Assembly: GCA_965221445.1 (NCBI GenBank) | Contig: CBDCSF010000013.1 | Span: forward strand, 1,922,001-1,986,000 | From: MPNP01 sp965221445 | GTDB taxonomy: Bacteria > Pseudomonadota > Alphaproteobacteria > Rhodobacterales > Rhodobacteraceae | Reading direction: 5' to 3' | DNA length: 64,000 bases | Shown here: positions 53,934-63,458 of the stretch, one piece after another | Layout of the letters: the number at the start of each line of letters is the position of its first letter | Position numbering within the stretch: position 1 is the first letter of the stretch | Made by a program: the position numbers and the translations under genes | Notes under the pieces: generated by a model | What the model saw: the letters and a program-made list of their open reading frames with translations, nothing else | Told to the model about the DNA's origin: nothing | Database searches by the model: none

Positions 53934-54853
53934 AGCATCCCCAAGCACCATTTCATGATTGATTTCTGTACATGAAGACGGTTTTCCGCTTCGTCAAAGA
54001 CTGCCGAATTAGGTCCATCCAGAACTTCTGAAGTTACTTCTTCTTCCCTGTGAGCCGGAAGGCAATGCATGAAAATAACATCTGGTTTGGCATGAGTTAA
54101 CAGTTTCGAATTAACTTGGAATGAATGAAGTTTTTGTTTGGTATCCCGCTCAGCATCTTCATGCATTGAAACCCAAGCGTCGGTTACAATCAGATCGGCA
54201 TCTGAAACACTACTGTATGGATCTCTGTCCTGAGTAACTTCACTCCCCATGGAGGTTGCAAACAAGACGGCTTCCTTATCCGGTTCAAACCCCTTCGGTC
54301 CACAAAAAACAAAATTGAAACCGAATTGACCGGCGGCATGGAGAAAAGAGGTGCAAACATTGTTGCCATTGCCTATCCATACCACCTTCTTGCCTTTAAT
54401 AGACCCTGCTTTTTCCTCAAAAGTCATTACATCAGCCATTATCTGGCAAGGATGGCTATAATCGGTTAAGCCATTGATGACAGGTACCGTAGCATGTTCA
54501 ATAAATTCCCTGATGATTGAATCGGCAAAGGTTCTGATCATGATGAGGTCAACATATCGTGAAAGTACCAGAGCAGTGTCCTTTATCGTTTCTCCTCTTG
54601 ACCTGTGCAAGTCAGCACTTGAAAGTACGATTGATTGACCGCCCATTTGACGGACTCCCACGTCAAATGACAAACGGGTCCTCGTGGAGTGTTTTTCAAA
54701 TAACAGGGCAACAACAATATCGTCTAGAGGTGTATCGTCATCCAAAAAACCTTTTGACCTCCCAATACGCTTCTTCTTTACAGTCTTGGCATCTTCCAGA
54801 ATCAGCCTCAGATCATTTGCTGAAACCTCATTTAATTCCAGGAAATCAGGCAT
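53918..54853 (-). CDS. argF: Ornithine carbamoyltransferase
   Basis: The 311-aa protein has the carbamoyl-phosphate site STRTRLSF (residues 56-63), the QIMADVMT block and the ornithine loop HCLPAHREEEV, all intact. It forms citrulline from ornithine and carbamoyl phosphate. Its start overlaps the argD stop by eight bases, so the two arginine genes are coupled. Confidence 0.95.
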   Translation of the reverse strand: MPDFLELNEVSANDLRLILEDAKTVKKKRIGRSKGFLDDDTPLDDIVVALLFEKHSTRTRLSFDVGVRQMGGQSIVLSSADLHRSRGETIKDTALVLSRYVDLIMIRTFADSIIREFIEHATVPVINGLTDYSHPCQIMADVMTFEEKAGSIKGKKVVWIGNGNNVCTSFLHAAGQFGFNFVFCGPKGFEPDKEAVLFATSMGSEVTQDRDPYSSVSDADLIVTDAWVSMHEDAERDTKQKLHSFQVNSKLLTHAKPDVIFMHCLPAHREEEVTSEVLDGPNSAVFDEAENRLHVQKSIMKWCLGMLQSDS

Positions 54854-56030
54854 TCTTCTTTCCCTTTAGTTTTGAGGATGCCTTTTCCAAGCGCTCAATC
54901 ATTTGCTTGAGTTCATCATGATTAATGGTCAGAGGTGGGAGTATTCTGATCACGTTATCACCCCCTGGAACAGTCAACAAATGCTGTTCATAACAGGAAT
55001 TAACGACATCCATATTACTAACCTTACATTTAAGTCCCAACATGAGTCCTTCCCCCCTCACCTCAGAAAATATATCAGGATAAGTAGCAATAACAGATTC
55101 AATTTGTTGTCTGATCCAACGGGAAGAATTCCGGACTTTTTCCAAAAAGGACTCATCTGCAATAGTTTTTATAACTCTGCATCCAACTGCACAGGCTAAG
55201 GGGTTGCCACCATATGTTGAACCATGGGTCCCTGCAGTCATACCTTGTGCGGCTTTTTCTGTCGCCAGACAGGCCCCAAGCGGAAAACCTCCCCCTATAC
55301 CCTTGGCTATGGCCATAATGTCCGGTTTAACACCGGCCCATTCATGAGCAAATAATTTACCTGTCCTGCCCATTCCGCACTGTATTTCATCCAATGCCAG
55401 AAGTATTCCTTCTTCATCACAAAGTGTTCTCAGATCTCTTAAAAATATGTCAGGAAGGGGAATGATACCCCCCTCTCCTAAAACTGGCTCGAGGAGAACA
55501 GCAGCAGTTTTCTCAGTTAATGCTGTCCTAATCTCTTCTAGATTCGCAGCTTCCACCTGAACAAAACCGGGAAGTAAGGGACCAAACCCTTTTGTTAACT
55601 TATCCCCACCCGCAGCAGAAATCATGCCCAGAGTTCTGCCATGAAAAGAGTTTCGGAAGGTAATGACTTCATGTCGCTCTGGAAACCCCATCTGATCCCA
55701 ATATTTTCTGATTACCTTGACGGTACATTCTACTGCCTCGGCTCCACTATTGGTAAAAAAAACAGTGTCCGCAAAGGTGTGCTGAACCAATAAGGAAGCG
55801 AGTTCCTCTTGTTTGGGAATCCGATAAAGATTTGATGTATGCCACAGCTTTTCTGCTTGGTCTACCAGTGCCTCAATCAATATTGGATTGCTGTGCCCCA
55901 GTGAATTTACGGCTATTCCTGCACCCGCATCCAGATATTTATTACCATCAGTTCCATATAGCCAGCAGCCCTCACCTTTCTCAAAACCCATTGTGGTTCG
56001 GGCATAGGTCGGCATAACTACGTCAATCAT
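54846..56030 (-). CDS. argD: Acetylornithine/succinylornithine aminotransferase
   Basis: The 394-aa class III aminotransferase has the phosphate-binding NSGAEAVECTVK, FHGRTLG, LALDEIQCGMGRTGKLFAHEW and the PLP lysine in AIAKGIGGGFPLGA. It makes acetylornithine in arginine synthesis and can serve in lysine synthesis. It is followed by argF with an eight-base overlap. Confidence 0.94.
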   Translation of the reverse strand: MIDVVMPTYARTTMGFEKGEGCWLYGTDGNKYLDAGAGIAVNSLGHSNPILIEALVDQAEKLWHTSNLYRIPKQEELASLLVQHTFADTVFFTNSGAEAVECTVKVIRKYWDQMGFPERHEVITFRNSFHGRTLGMISAAGGDKLTKGFGPLLPGFVQVEAANLEEIRTALTEKTAAVLLEPVLGEGGIIPLPDIFLRDLRTLCDEEGILLALDEIQCGMGRTGKLFAHEWAGVKPDIMAIAKGIGGGFPLGACLATEKAAQGMTAGTHGSTYGGNPLACAVGCRVIKTIADESFLEKVRNSSRWIRQQIESVIATYPDIFSEVRGEGLMLGLKCKVSNMDVVNSCYEQHLLTVPGGDNVIRILPPLTINHDELKQMIERLEKASSKLKGKKNA

Positions 56031-56282
56031 TGCTCAAGCCCATATTTTAATTGTTGAACCCTCTGATATATTAATCCATAGGGCAATTTAAACCAACCAA
56101 GGACACAAACAATCCTTGAGGCCGCCGTTAAACAACCAAAAAACAATATAAAGCTTAAATTTGTTTGAAGATTCTAAATCATCATCTGCCTTGAATTATT
56201 TTACCTTGACAATAACTTTTATTTATCGCTGAACATTGCTCTTGTTCCAAAGGGCGTTTGAATTGACCCAGGGAGATCATTT

Positions 56283-56789
56283 ATGGGTGGGTGGACAACA
56301 CAACAGGTTAATAAAGCTGTTAGCATGTGGAAGGAAGGCAATACGGCAACCGAAATTGCGAGAAGAATTTCCAAGTCACGCAATGCGGTTATTGGTAAAC
56401 TCAACCGATTGGGAGTAAAAAAACCAAATACAACCACTTCCATGGGTACATCCCAAATCAAGGATGGGGGAAAAATAACCTCCAGCACGACAGGAAGTAA
56501 ACAAACAAAGAGCAAGAAGGTTGACCCAACCCCGGAACGCCCATTAGAGGACCAAAGACTAACCTTGTTGTTCTTAAATGAAAAAACCTGTCGATGGCCC
56601 ATTGGGGACCCCTCAACCAAAAATTTCTGGTTTTGTGGGAAACCATGCCTTCCGAATAAAAGGTATTGCGTCCAACACAGCGAATTGGCATTCCAACCCA
56701 ACCCGGTCAAGAAGGAACGATCAGAGCTTCAAGCCAGGGTTATCACTCGACCATATGCTATGGCCCGTAAAAGTACTAAATTATCTTGA
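56283..56789 (+). CDS. gcrA: GcrA-type cell-cycle transcriptional regulator
   Basis: The 168-aa protein begins MGGWTTQQVNKAVSMWKEGNTATEIARRISKSRNAVIGKLNRLGV, the GcrA DNA-binding domain. It ends with TCRWPIGDPSTKNFWFCGKPCLPNKRYCVQHSELAFQ, the sigma70-binding part with its four cysteines. GcrA binds methylated GANTC sites and RNA polymerase sigma70 in alphaproteobacteria. The start has GGAGAT upstream. The linker (residues ~47-95) is Ser/Thr/Lys-rich and diverged. Confidence 0.94.
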   Translation: MGGWTTQQVNKAVSMWKEGNTATEIARRISKSRNAVIGKLNRLGVKKPNTTTSMGTSQIKDGGKITSSTTGSKQTKSKKVDPTPERPLEDQRLTLLFLNEKTCRWPIGDPSTKNFWFCGKPCLPNKRYCVQHSELAFQPNPVKKERSELQARVITRPYAMARKSTKLS

Positions 56790-56814
56790 CAAATTTAGCA
56801 TAATTTTTCCAGAA

Positions 56815-58491
56815 TTAGTTAGATCTGGGATCTAGAAGCCTTCGAGCAATAACATTGGCCTGGATCTCAGCGGCACCCTCGAAAAGGTTTAGAATTCGGG
56901 CATCACACAAAATTCGACTGATATCAAATTCCATGGCAAAGCCATTACCACCATGTATTTGAACGCCATTGTCGGCTGCTGCCCAAGCTACTCTAGCCCC
57001 CAATAGCTTAGCCATTCCTGCTTCCAGGTCACACCTTTGACCGCGATCTTTCTGACGAGCCGAATAATAGGTAAGTTGGCGAGCAATCATTATTTCAACT
57101 GCCATCATGGCTAGTTTCGAACTTACTCTCGGGAATTTTATTATTGGCTTGCCAAACTGATGTCGTTCGAGTGAATATCTTAAAGAAACATCAAGAGCGG
57201 ATTGTGCGACACCTATTGCCCTTGCAGCAGTTTGGATACGAGCAGATTCAAAAGTTTCCATAAGTTGTTTGAATCCCAATCCTTCCTGACCACCAAGGAG
57301 ATTAGCAACAGGAACAGGAAAATCCATAAAGGACAATTCGTATTCCTTCATTCCTCGATATCCTATAACATCTATCTCGGATCCGGTCAGACCTTGATCT
57401 GGGAAGGGCGTATTCTCTGTACCGGCAGTTTTTTCCGCCAGTACCATCGACAAACCTTTGTAATTGCCGGATTCAGTGTCAGTCCTGACAAGCAAAGTCA
57501 TCAAATTGGCTCTGCTGGCATGTGTTATCCAGGTTTTGTTTCCTGTAATCAGATAAGTATCACCATACTTTCGGCCCTTGGTAATCAGGGATCCGAGATC
57601 AGAGCCCGATCCAGGTTCAGTAAAAACTGCGGTGGGTTTTACTTCTCCGCTAGCAATTAATGGCAACCACTTATTCTTTTGTTCTTCCGTACCACCCTTG
57701 ATTATTAGTTCAGAAGCGATTTCGCATCTTGTTGCCAAGGACCCTACTCCCAAAAATCCTCTGGATAATTCTTCAGAGACAACACACATTCCTATTTTGG
57801 GTAACTCCGAACCACCATAATCACCTGAAATGGTTAATCCAAAAACTCCCAAATCAGCTAACTCATCAATCAGGGACATTGGAATTAACGAGTTGTCCAG
57901 ATGCCATCGCTGCGCATTGGGAGCAACCTTGTCCATGACAAAACGGGAAAACTGATCCCTGATAAATTCGATCTCCTCATCCTGTCCTGTGTTGCCATAA
58001 CAGGCGACGCCTAACTGATCCTGCATCAAATCAACAAGACGGGTTCTGGTAGCAGATGTGTTTCCAAGGTTTGTTAATTGATACCATCCCTCACCTTTGT
58101 TCCAATCGAAATTTTCAACAATCAGAGACAACCTTGCTACTTCCCCCTGGTTCATTGGAATTCCACCATCTATCTGGCTCAAATATTCTCCAAATCCAAT
58201 TTGCAGCAGGAGGGCATTCAACTCATCAAATTCGCCCCTGTCATCCAGTGCCTTTCCCCAGGAATGTAATTGCTTTAGTGCTTCTACGTATGTAGCGATC
58301 CAGGAAAAGGAATGAGCTTCATACTGACATTCTTCAAGTCTGGAAAGGGATATCTTTCCATCAACCACAACCTGCTGTTGTAATTTTCTTGATAGCTTGG
58401 CCAACATGGACTCCAAGTCATTTATTACCCCTGAGGTAGTATTTAGTAGGTTTGGAACCAAAATTGTTTCCTTTGGTATGGTATTGGTCAT
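56815..58491 (-). CDS. mcd: Methylsuccinyl-CoA dehydrogenase-like acyl-CoA dehydrogenase
   Basis: The protein has 558 residues from ATG 58491; a TTG at 58512 would add seven. It has an N-terminal extension of ~170 residues containing SWIATYVEALKQLHSWGK and LLLQIGFGEYLSQIDGGIPMNQGE. This block is characteristic of methylsuccinyl-CoA dehydrogenase of the ethylmalonyl-CoA pathway. The dehydrogenase core has VFTEPGSGSDLGS, TGNKTWITHASRA and GGNGFAMEFDISRILCDARI. It would pass electrons via ETF to the ETF-QO seen at 36.8-38.4 kb. The exact acyl-CoA is inferred from the extension. Confidence 0.88.
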   Translation of the reverse strand: MTNTIPKETILVPNLLNTTSGVINDLESMLAKLSRKLQQQVVVDGKISLSRLEECQYEAHSFSWIATYVEALKQLHSWGKALDDRGEFDELNALLLQIGFGEYLSQIDGGIPMNQGEVARLSLIVENFDWNKGEGWYQLTNLGNTSATRTRLVDLMQDQLGVACYGNTGQDEEIEFIRDQFSRFVMDKVAPNAQRWHLDNSLIPMSLIDELADLGVFGLTISGDYGGSELPKIGMCVVSEELSRGFLGVGSLATRCEIASELIIKGGTEEQKNKWLPLIASGEVKPTAVFTEPGSGSDLGSLITKGRKYGDTYLITGNKTWITHASRANLMTLLVRTDTESGNYKGLSMVLAEKTAGTENTPFPDQGLTGSEIDVIGYRGMKEYELSFMDFPVPVANLLGGQEGLGFKQLMETFESARIQTAARAIGVAQSALDVSLRYSLERHQFGKPIIKFPRVSSKLAMMAVEIMIARQLTYYSARQKDRGQRCDLEAGMAKLLGARVAWAAADNGVQIHGGNGFAMEFDISRILCDARILNLFEGAAEIQANVIARRLLDPRSN

Positions 58492-58591
58492 TGGCAGAAA
58501 CTGTGTAAACAAGAAAAAAGAATTTTGTTGGTGTTATCGTTATTTGGTTTTGATTTCAGGATAGTCAAAGAGACTCATTAGCAGGAAGAAA

Positions 58592-59359
58592 ATGGATTTT
58601 GGGATATCAGAAATCAACATATTTCAGCTTTTAGTTCTAATTTTTGTTCCATTTTTTGGTGGATTTATCAAGGGAGTTACTGGTTTTGGATTTCCCATGA
58701 TTCTGATTAGTGGCTTGGGGGTTATTTTAAACCCAGAGGTAGCTGTTTCATTTTTGATATTTCCTCTTCTGGTGGTCAATGCCTTTCAAATGTTCCAGTT
58801 TGATATTGACCGAATTTTGAAGGCTGTTATTCGATATCATCGAATTACCATCACACTTTGTGTTTGCCTGTATTTATCCTCACCTTTGGTATTAATTCTG
58901 AGCAAATCAATACTCTTTCTGCTTCTCGGGTTTCCCATAACTGTAATTGCTTTGCTACAGCTCTGGGGATGGAAACCGATACTACCTGACAACTATCGTA
59001 AACCGGGTGAGTTTATTGCCGGAATAATAGCTGGCTTCGCGGGAGGTTTCGCAGGGGTTTGGGCTCCCTTGATTGTAACCTATCTCTTGTCCTTGGACAT
59101 ATCCAAAAGAGAAAACATTCTTGCCCAGGGTGTTATCTATTCCGCAGGTTCTATAATTCTGATTGCAGCTCATCTCAACACGGAAATATTGAATTATCAA
59201 ACAATTCCAGTATCCCTGATTTTGATTGTTCCATCTGTTTTAGGATTGTTTTTTGGTATAAAGGTTCAAAACAGGCTAAATTCAGATAGATTCAGGCAAT
59301 TCGTCCAGTTTATATTGGTACTTGCCGGGGTTAATTTGATTGTTCGGGGGTTGCTTTAA
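58592..59359 (+). CDS. TauE/SafE-family (TSUP) membrane transporter
   Basis: The 255-aa protein has seven to eight membrane spans. FFGGFIKGVTGFGFPMILISGLGVI near the N-terminus and GIIAGFAGGFAGVWAPLIVTYLLSL at the start of the second repeat are the TSUP signatures. AGGAAG sits just upstream of the ATG. TSUP proteins handle sulfite, sulfoacetate and related anions; the substrate here is unknown. It is divergent from mcd and convergent with pckA. Confidence 0.88.
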   Translation: MDFGISEINIFQLLVLIFVPFFGGFIKGVTGFGFPMILISGLGVILNPEVAVSFLIFPLLVVNAFQMFQFDIDRILKAVIRYHRITITLCVCLYLSSPLVLILSKSILFLLLGFPITVIALLQLWGWKPILPDNYRKPGEFIAGIIAGFAGGFAGVWAPLIVTYLLSLDISKRENILAQGVIYSAGSIILIAAHLNTEILNYQTIPVSLILIVPSVLGLFFGIKVQNRLNSDRFRQFVQFILVLAGVNLIVRGLL

Positions 59360-59369
59360 CGTATCAAAA

Positions 59370-60968
59370 TTAAAATGCAACTTCTCGGATTTCATTATCA
59401 ATAGTATCTTCAAACTGTTTAAAATTGGTACGAAATTTTTCTTTGAGGTTTTCAACCGTTAAGTCATAATCCGCTGGATCGTCCCAAGTATCTCTGGGAT
59501 TGAGAACGTGATCAGGAATGCCGTTGATTTTCAAGGGTATTTTTAATCCAAAAAACGGATCTTTTCGAACAGAGTTTTCATCAATTTCACCATTTAATAC
59601 GGCTGTTAATAGGGTACGAGTATGTTTGATTGATATTCGCTTACCAATACCGTGCTTCCCTCCTGTCCAACCCGTGTTTACCAACCAACACTTTACCTTA
59701 TGCTTTATTGCTTTTGCACGGAACAGGTTACCGTACACAACCGGGTACAGGGGAAGAAAGGGCTTCCCGAAACAGGCTGAAAAGGTTGGGGCGGGATCAT
59801 TAACTCCGGTCTCAGTACCAGCAACCTTGGATGTAAAACCAGAGAGATAATGATACATTGCCTGAGCCGGTGTCAGGAGAGAAAGTGGAGGCAGGACGCC
59901 GTATACATCACAGGTAAGGAAGAAAATATTCTTGGGATGTCCAGCTAGACTGGTATCAGAAGCATAGGGAATTTTTTCTAGTGAATATGCACATCTCCCA
60001 TTTTGAGTAATGCTGGTGTCATGATAATTTAGCTCTCTGGTATCCGGGTCGAATGTCATGTTCTCAACAATTGACCCAAATGTTTTGGTGGTCTCATAAA
60101 GATCAGGTTCATCTTCCGGATTCAACCCGTTGGTTTTAGCATAGCAACCACCTTCAATATTAAAGATACCCCGATCTGACCATCCATGTTCATCATCACC
60201 AATCAAAATCCTGTTGGGATCTGCTGACAAGGTTGTTTTTCCGGTTCCAGACAGGCCAAAAAACAAGGCGGTATCGTCGGGATTATCCTTGGCATGATTT
60301 GCAGAACAATGCATTGACAGGATACCCTTTTGCGGCAAGGAATAGTTCAGGTAACCAAACACCCCCTTTTTGTTTTCACCTACATATTGCGTACCACCTA
60401 TCAAAATCAGCTTTTCGCTGTAATTGGTTGCAATGATTGCTTCTGAAACACAACCATGTAATTCCGGGTCGGCTTTAAAGTCCGGTGCGTTGATTACAAT
60501 CAAATCAGGATTAAAATATTCCAATTCTTCATGAGTTGGTGAATTGAACAAGGCTTCAACAAATATTGAATGCCAAGCCAAACAATTGATAAACCTGATA
60601 CTAAGCCGATTTTGATTTTCAGAACAAGCATAGACATCCTTGACAAAGACCTCCTTATTCTCAAGAAACCTCAGGAAGTCTTCTTTCAGACATTTAAAGT
60701 TTTCTTCACTTATGGGAGGATTATTATCCCACCAGATAGTATCCCTGAGTTCTTCTGTAAAAACGGTGAATTTGTCCTTTGGTGTTCGCCCAGTGAATTT
60801 TCCTGTCGTTACCAAAAGAGACCCTCCCAAACCCAATTTGGCTTCACCTCGCAGTAAGGCAGTTTCGATTAGCTTGATTTGGGAATAATTGACGTGTCCT
60901 TCCTTTACGGAGAAGGGATTAAGACTGTGATTGCCGGTGATAATTCTGTTGATTTTCTCATTTTTCAT
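59370..60968 (-). CDS. pckA: Phosphoenolpyruvate carboxykinase (ATP)
   Basis: The 532-aa protein has the P-loop GLSGTGKTTLSADP (~238-251), the kinase-2 motif LIGDDEHGW, GGCYAKTNGLNPEDEP, and the substrate residues in GRTPKDKF near residue 59. It converts oxaloacetate and ATP to PEP and CO2, the first committed step of gluconeogenesis. Length and motif identify the ATP-dependent class. The C-terminal DDPADYDLTVENLKEKFRTNFKQFED is typical. Confidence 0.96.
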   Translation of the reverse strand: MKNEKINRIITGNHSLNPFSVKEGHVNYSQIKLIETALLRGEAKLGLGGSLLVTTGKFTGRTPKDKFTVFTEELRDTIWWDNNPPISEENFKCLKEDFLRFLENKEVFVKDVYACSENQNRLSIRFINCLAWHSIFVEALFNSPTHEELEYFNPDLIVINAPDFKADPELHGCVSEAIIATNYSEKLILIGGTQYVGENKKGVFGYLNYSLPQKGILSMHCSANHAKDNPDDTALFFGLSGTGKTTLSADPNRILIGDDEHGWSDRGIFNIEGGCYAKTNGLNPEDEPDLYETTKTFGSIVENMTFDPDTRELNYHDTSITQNGRCAYSLEKIPYASDTSLAGHPKNIFFLTCDVYGVLPPLSLLTPAQAMYHYLSGFTSKVAGTETGVNDPAPTFSACFGKPFLPLYPVVYGNLFRAKAIKHKVKCWLVNTGWTGGKHGIGKRISIKHTRTLLTAVLNGEIDENSVRKDPFFGLKIPLKINGIPDHVLNPRDTWDDPADYDLTVENLKEKFRTNFKQFEDTIDNEIREVAF

Positions 60969-61401
60969 ATTAATGCCTAAGTAAAATTTGAGTTTTTATT
61001 TGGTGAAAAAATCAACATTGGACCCAATTGTTTTCATCAAAGTGTTGGCTTAAAATTTAATGATAAATCTGATTTTGACCAAAGTAAGTAGTTAAAACAA
61101 CTTTTTCGAGTTATTTTCCATCCTTTTTTTCCTGATTAAGAATGATCCGTTTTGTAATGATCTATTGGAGCGTTGTTATGGGTCTATTGCTCACGAGCAT
61201 TAAAGTAAGCATTGTCCAGGTTTGTTCCGAGCATTAAGGTGATCACATCTGAACCCTGAAGTGTCAATCAGGATGGAAATTTGTGAGTGGTCGAGTTGTC
61301 CGGTGAGCGATACTCGCGCAATTAAGCGATTAAATGCTCAAACTATTGCTCACGAGCATTAAAGTAAGCATTGTCCAGGCTTGTTCCGAGCATTAAGGTG
61401 A
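60969..61401. other. Intergenic region with repeat arms downstream of the pseudogene
   Basis: No gene is seen. The right half holds the direct repeats annotated separately. Between the two copies is a segment with short inverted parts (GTGAGCGATACTCGC). The left part up to about 61180 is AT-rich and holds the pckA upstream region. Confidence 0.5.
61184..61258. repeat. 75-bp direct repeat, copy 1
   Basis: The 75 bases from CTATTGCTCACGAGC to GAACCCTG recur at 61343-61417 with one substitution (GTCCAGGT versus GTCCAGGC). The period is 159 bases. Within each copy AGCATTAA occurs twice, and TGCTCACGAGCA is an imperfect inverted repeat. Confidence 0.92.
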
Positions 61402-61417
61402 TCACATCTGAACCCTG
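61343..61417. repeat. 75-bp direct repeat, copy 2, overlapping the pseudogene 3' end
   Basis: This copy covers the last few codons (RVQM and stop) of the minus-strand COG2865-like pseudogene. Copy 1 therefore carries a duplicate of that gene end. This points to tandem duplication of a short segment. Confidence 0.92.
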
Positions 61418-63099
61418 TATTTAGCATTTCTTCCATGTCCCACAAGCTGTATATTTTTGTTTTCTCGCTGTAAATCCTTCATCATGCGATAAACCTGATT
61501 ACGGTCTAAATGTGTGAATTTTCTGATTTCCTTGTTGCTTAAACCGGGTTCATTTCGATGGTCTCGTTGTGCTAAAATTCTAAGAACACTTTTTTTCGCT
61601 GTGTGCCAATCATAGGGCCGATATACTGAACCCGATGCGTCCTTTGACAACCGGGTGTAAAGATCAGGGTGAATAAACCAATAGGTACCACGACCTTTAC
61701 CGCCATTCACAATGTAATCATTGGATTCCATATTTAATAGTTTCTCTCGAATACTTGGCTCATTTAAATGACAAAGCCTTGAGGCGGTTAAACTGTCAAT
61801 TTCAGGATGCCTCAGGAGGTAATGGATAAGTAATAGCTCATCCACATCTAAAACTTGGTTTTGACTGCTTTCTTCAGCTACAAATAAGCGAAAAGAGCCG
61901 TTCAAATCACTTTTTGGAAATGCTACAAGAATAGATTCACCGTTGTCTTGTATGTTGGGTGGGTCCTTATCCTCAATAAGAAAAGCATTGTATATACGAG
62001 AAATACCTAAACTACTTCTATTTACAAGACGCAGGCAAGTAAGTGCTTCAACAAGAAGCGGATTTCTTGAAGCAGGTTGATGATGAAGAATGTTATAAGG
62101 AGTTATTCCGCCGATAAAACCGCCATTATTACTGATTTTCAATCTATTTGGATTCAGCTTGATCAACACCGGTCCAGCAACTTTTATCAGAGTGACAAAA
62201 GGCATTCATCAAAGCCTCTCGCAAGGCAATTTCTGGCCATGTACGATATTCAAAATGATACAATCCCTGCTCAAAAGTGGTTATTGGATTGAATGGTACC
62301 AGAAGTTCTTCAATTCGTTGTATGAACAAGGGGAGAGCACTGACACTATCCTCGCGGTTATCATAATTGGTATCAGAATTCATTTGTAGAAAAGTCCAGT
62401 TCTGTCCAGGAACAAATTCCCTGATAGCTTCTTCATTTCCTACCAACAATATTGCAGCGTGAGTGAGGTTGTTGTTTTTGATTAAGTTTAGGGAAGAAAG
62501 AAACTCTATATCTGATAATTGAAGGAGGTCGTTAGGAGCTCTTTCTTATCGAGCTTGATTTCTTAGTATTTCAAATGCTGAGGCTGAGAAATAGTCAGTA
62601 TCCACCTTGCCCACGGTTTTTGCAGTGAAATCTGCCTCTCCAGTTTCTATACTTAACTTATTTCTTATTGTACCAGTAAGGGGTACACAATCCTTACCAA
62701 TCCGAATTTTGCCTGTACCCTTGGTATCAGTATAAGGTAGCAATCCAGGGAATATATTCATAATGATTAGGCGACCAGTACCTTCTGGGACATTCAGTAC
62801 TTCGAAAACAGGTGTAATTTTTGGATCAGTTCTTTCGTATACTGTTCGTTAAGTATATTGGGGTCAATTTCTGGCGGCACTCCAATAATAGCGGATTTTC
62901 ACCCCTTTATTTTATCTGCTACACCAAATACAACAGTACCGCCACCACCATTTGCCATGCAAACGGCCATCTCCTCTACCATGCTCACAGCATCTTTCGT
63001 GCTGTACTCATTCCACTGCTTGAAGTCTAGTTCCTGATTCTCTAGGTCATCAGCAATATGATGATCTAAATTATCAAGAATATTTTTATTTCTGTACAA
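61402..63099 (-). pseudogene. AlbA_2/COG2865 ATP-binding transcriptional regulator, multiply disrupted
   Basis: Fragments read in order from 63099 down to 61402 rebuild one protein. First comes the AlbA_2 N-terminus (ENQELDFKQW, MANGGGGTVVFGVADKIKG), then IIGVPPEIDPNILNEQYTKELIQ, then VLNVPEGTGRLIIMNIFPGLLPY. HFEYRTWPEIALREALMNAFCHSD and AGPVLIKLNPNRLKISNNGGFIGGITPYNIL follow, and a winged-helix end. An in-frame TGA at 62899-62901 and a TAA at 62546-62548 interrupt it. Frame changes occur at a T5 run near 62818-62822 and at about 62182-62190. At least four lesions make a functional protein unlikely. Confidence 0.85.
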
Positions 63100-63458
63100 G
63101 TGTGCATGGTATATGAGTTCCAGTAAATTATCGGAAATTGTTAAAGGTTTTTTTACCTATGTAATTGAACTTATTCGCTTGAGTATCAATGAAGATTCTT
63201 TCCTATTATGTTTCCAAACAAAATTTCAGACAGACAGATGCGATACTTATTTCAAAAACCGAATTTGGATGAGTGTTCAGTTTAGTAATTATATAAGGTT
63301 TGGGAAATCCCTTCTGGAGCAACAGTCAATATCATTTGATAAATGAAACTAGTATATTCCTTACAATGTTAATTATTGAAAATTTTTGGTTCCTTGAGTA
63401 TCTTTGTGAAGCCCAAAAGAAATAAATATTACTCAATTTTGGGTATTTGGAGATACTG
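63100..63458. other. Intergenic region between the pseudogene and the SLC13-like gene
   Basis: The 359 bases are AT-rich with no protein frame supported on either strand. They are the upstream region shared by two divergent genes. No tRNA or strong terminator is seen. Confidence 0.45.

Noticed and set aside
61184..61417. CRISPR array
   Set aside because: Only two 75-bp copies with one 84-base interval, no further units and no cas genes.
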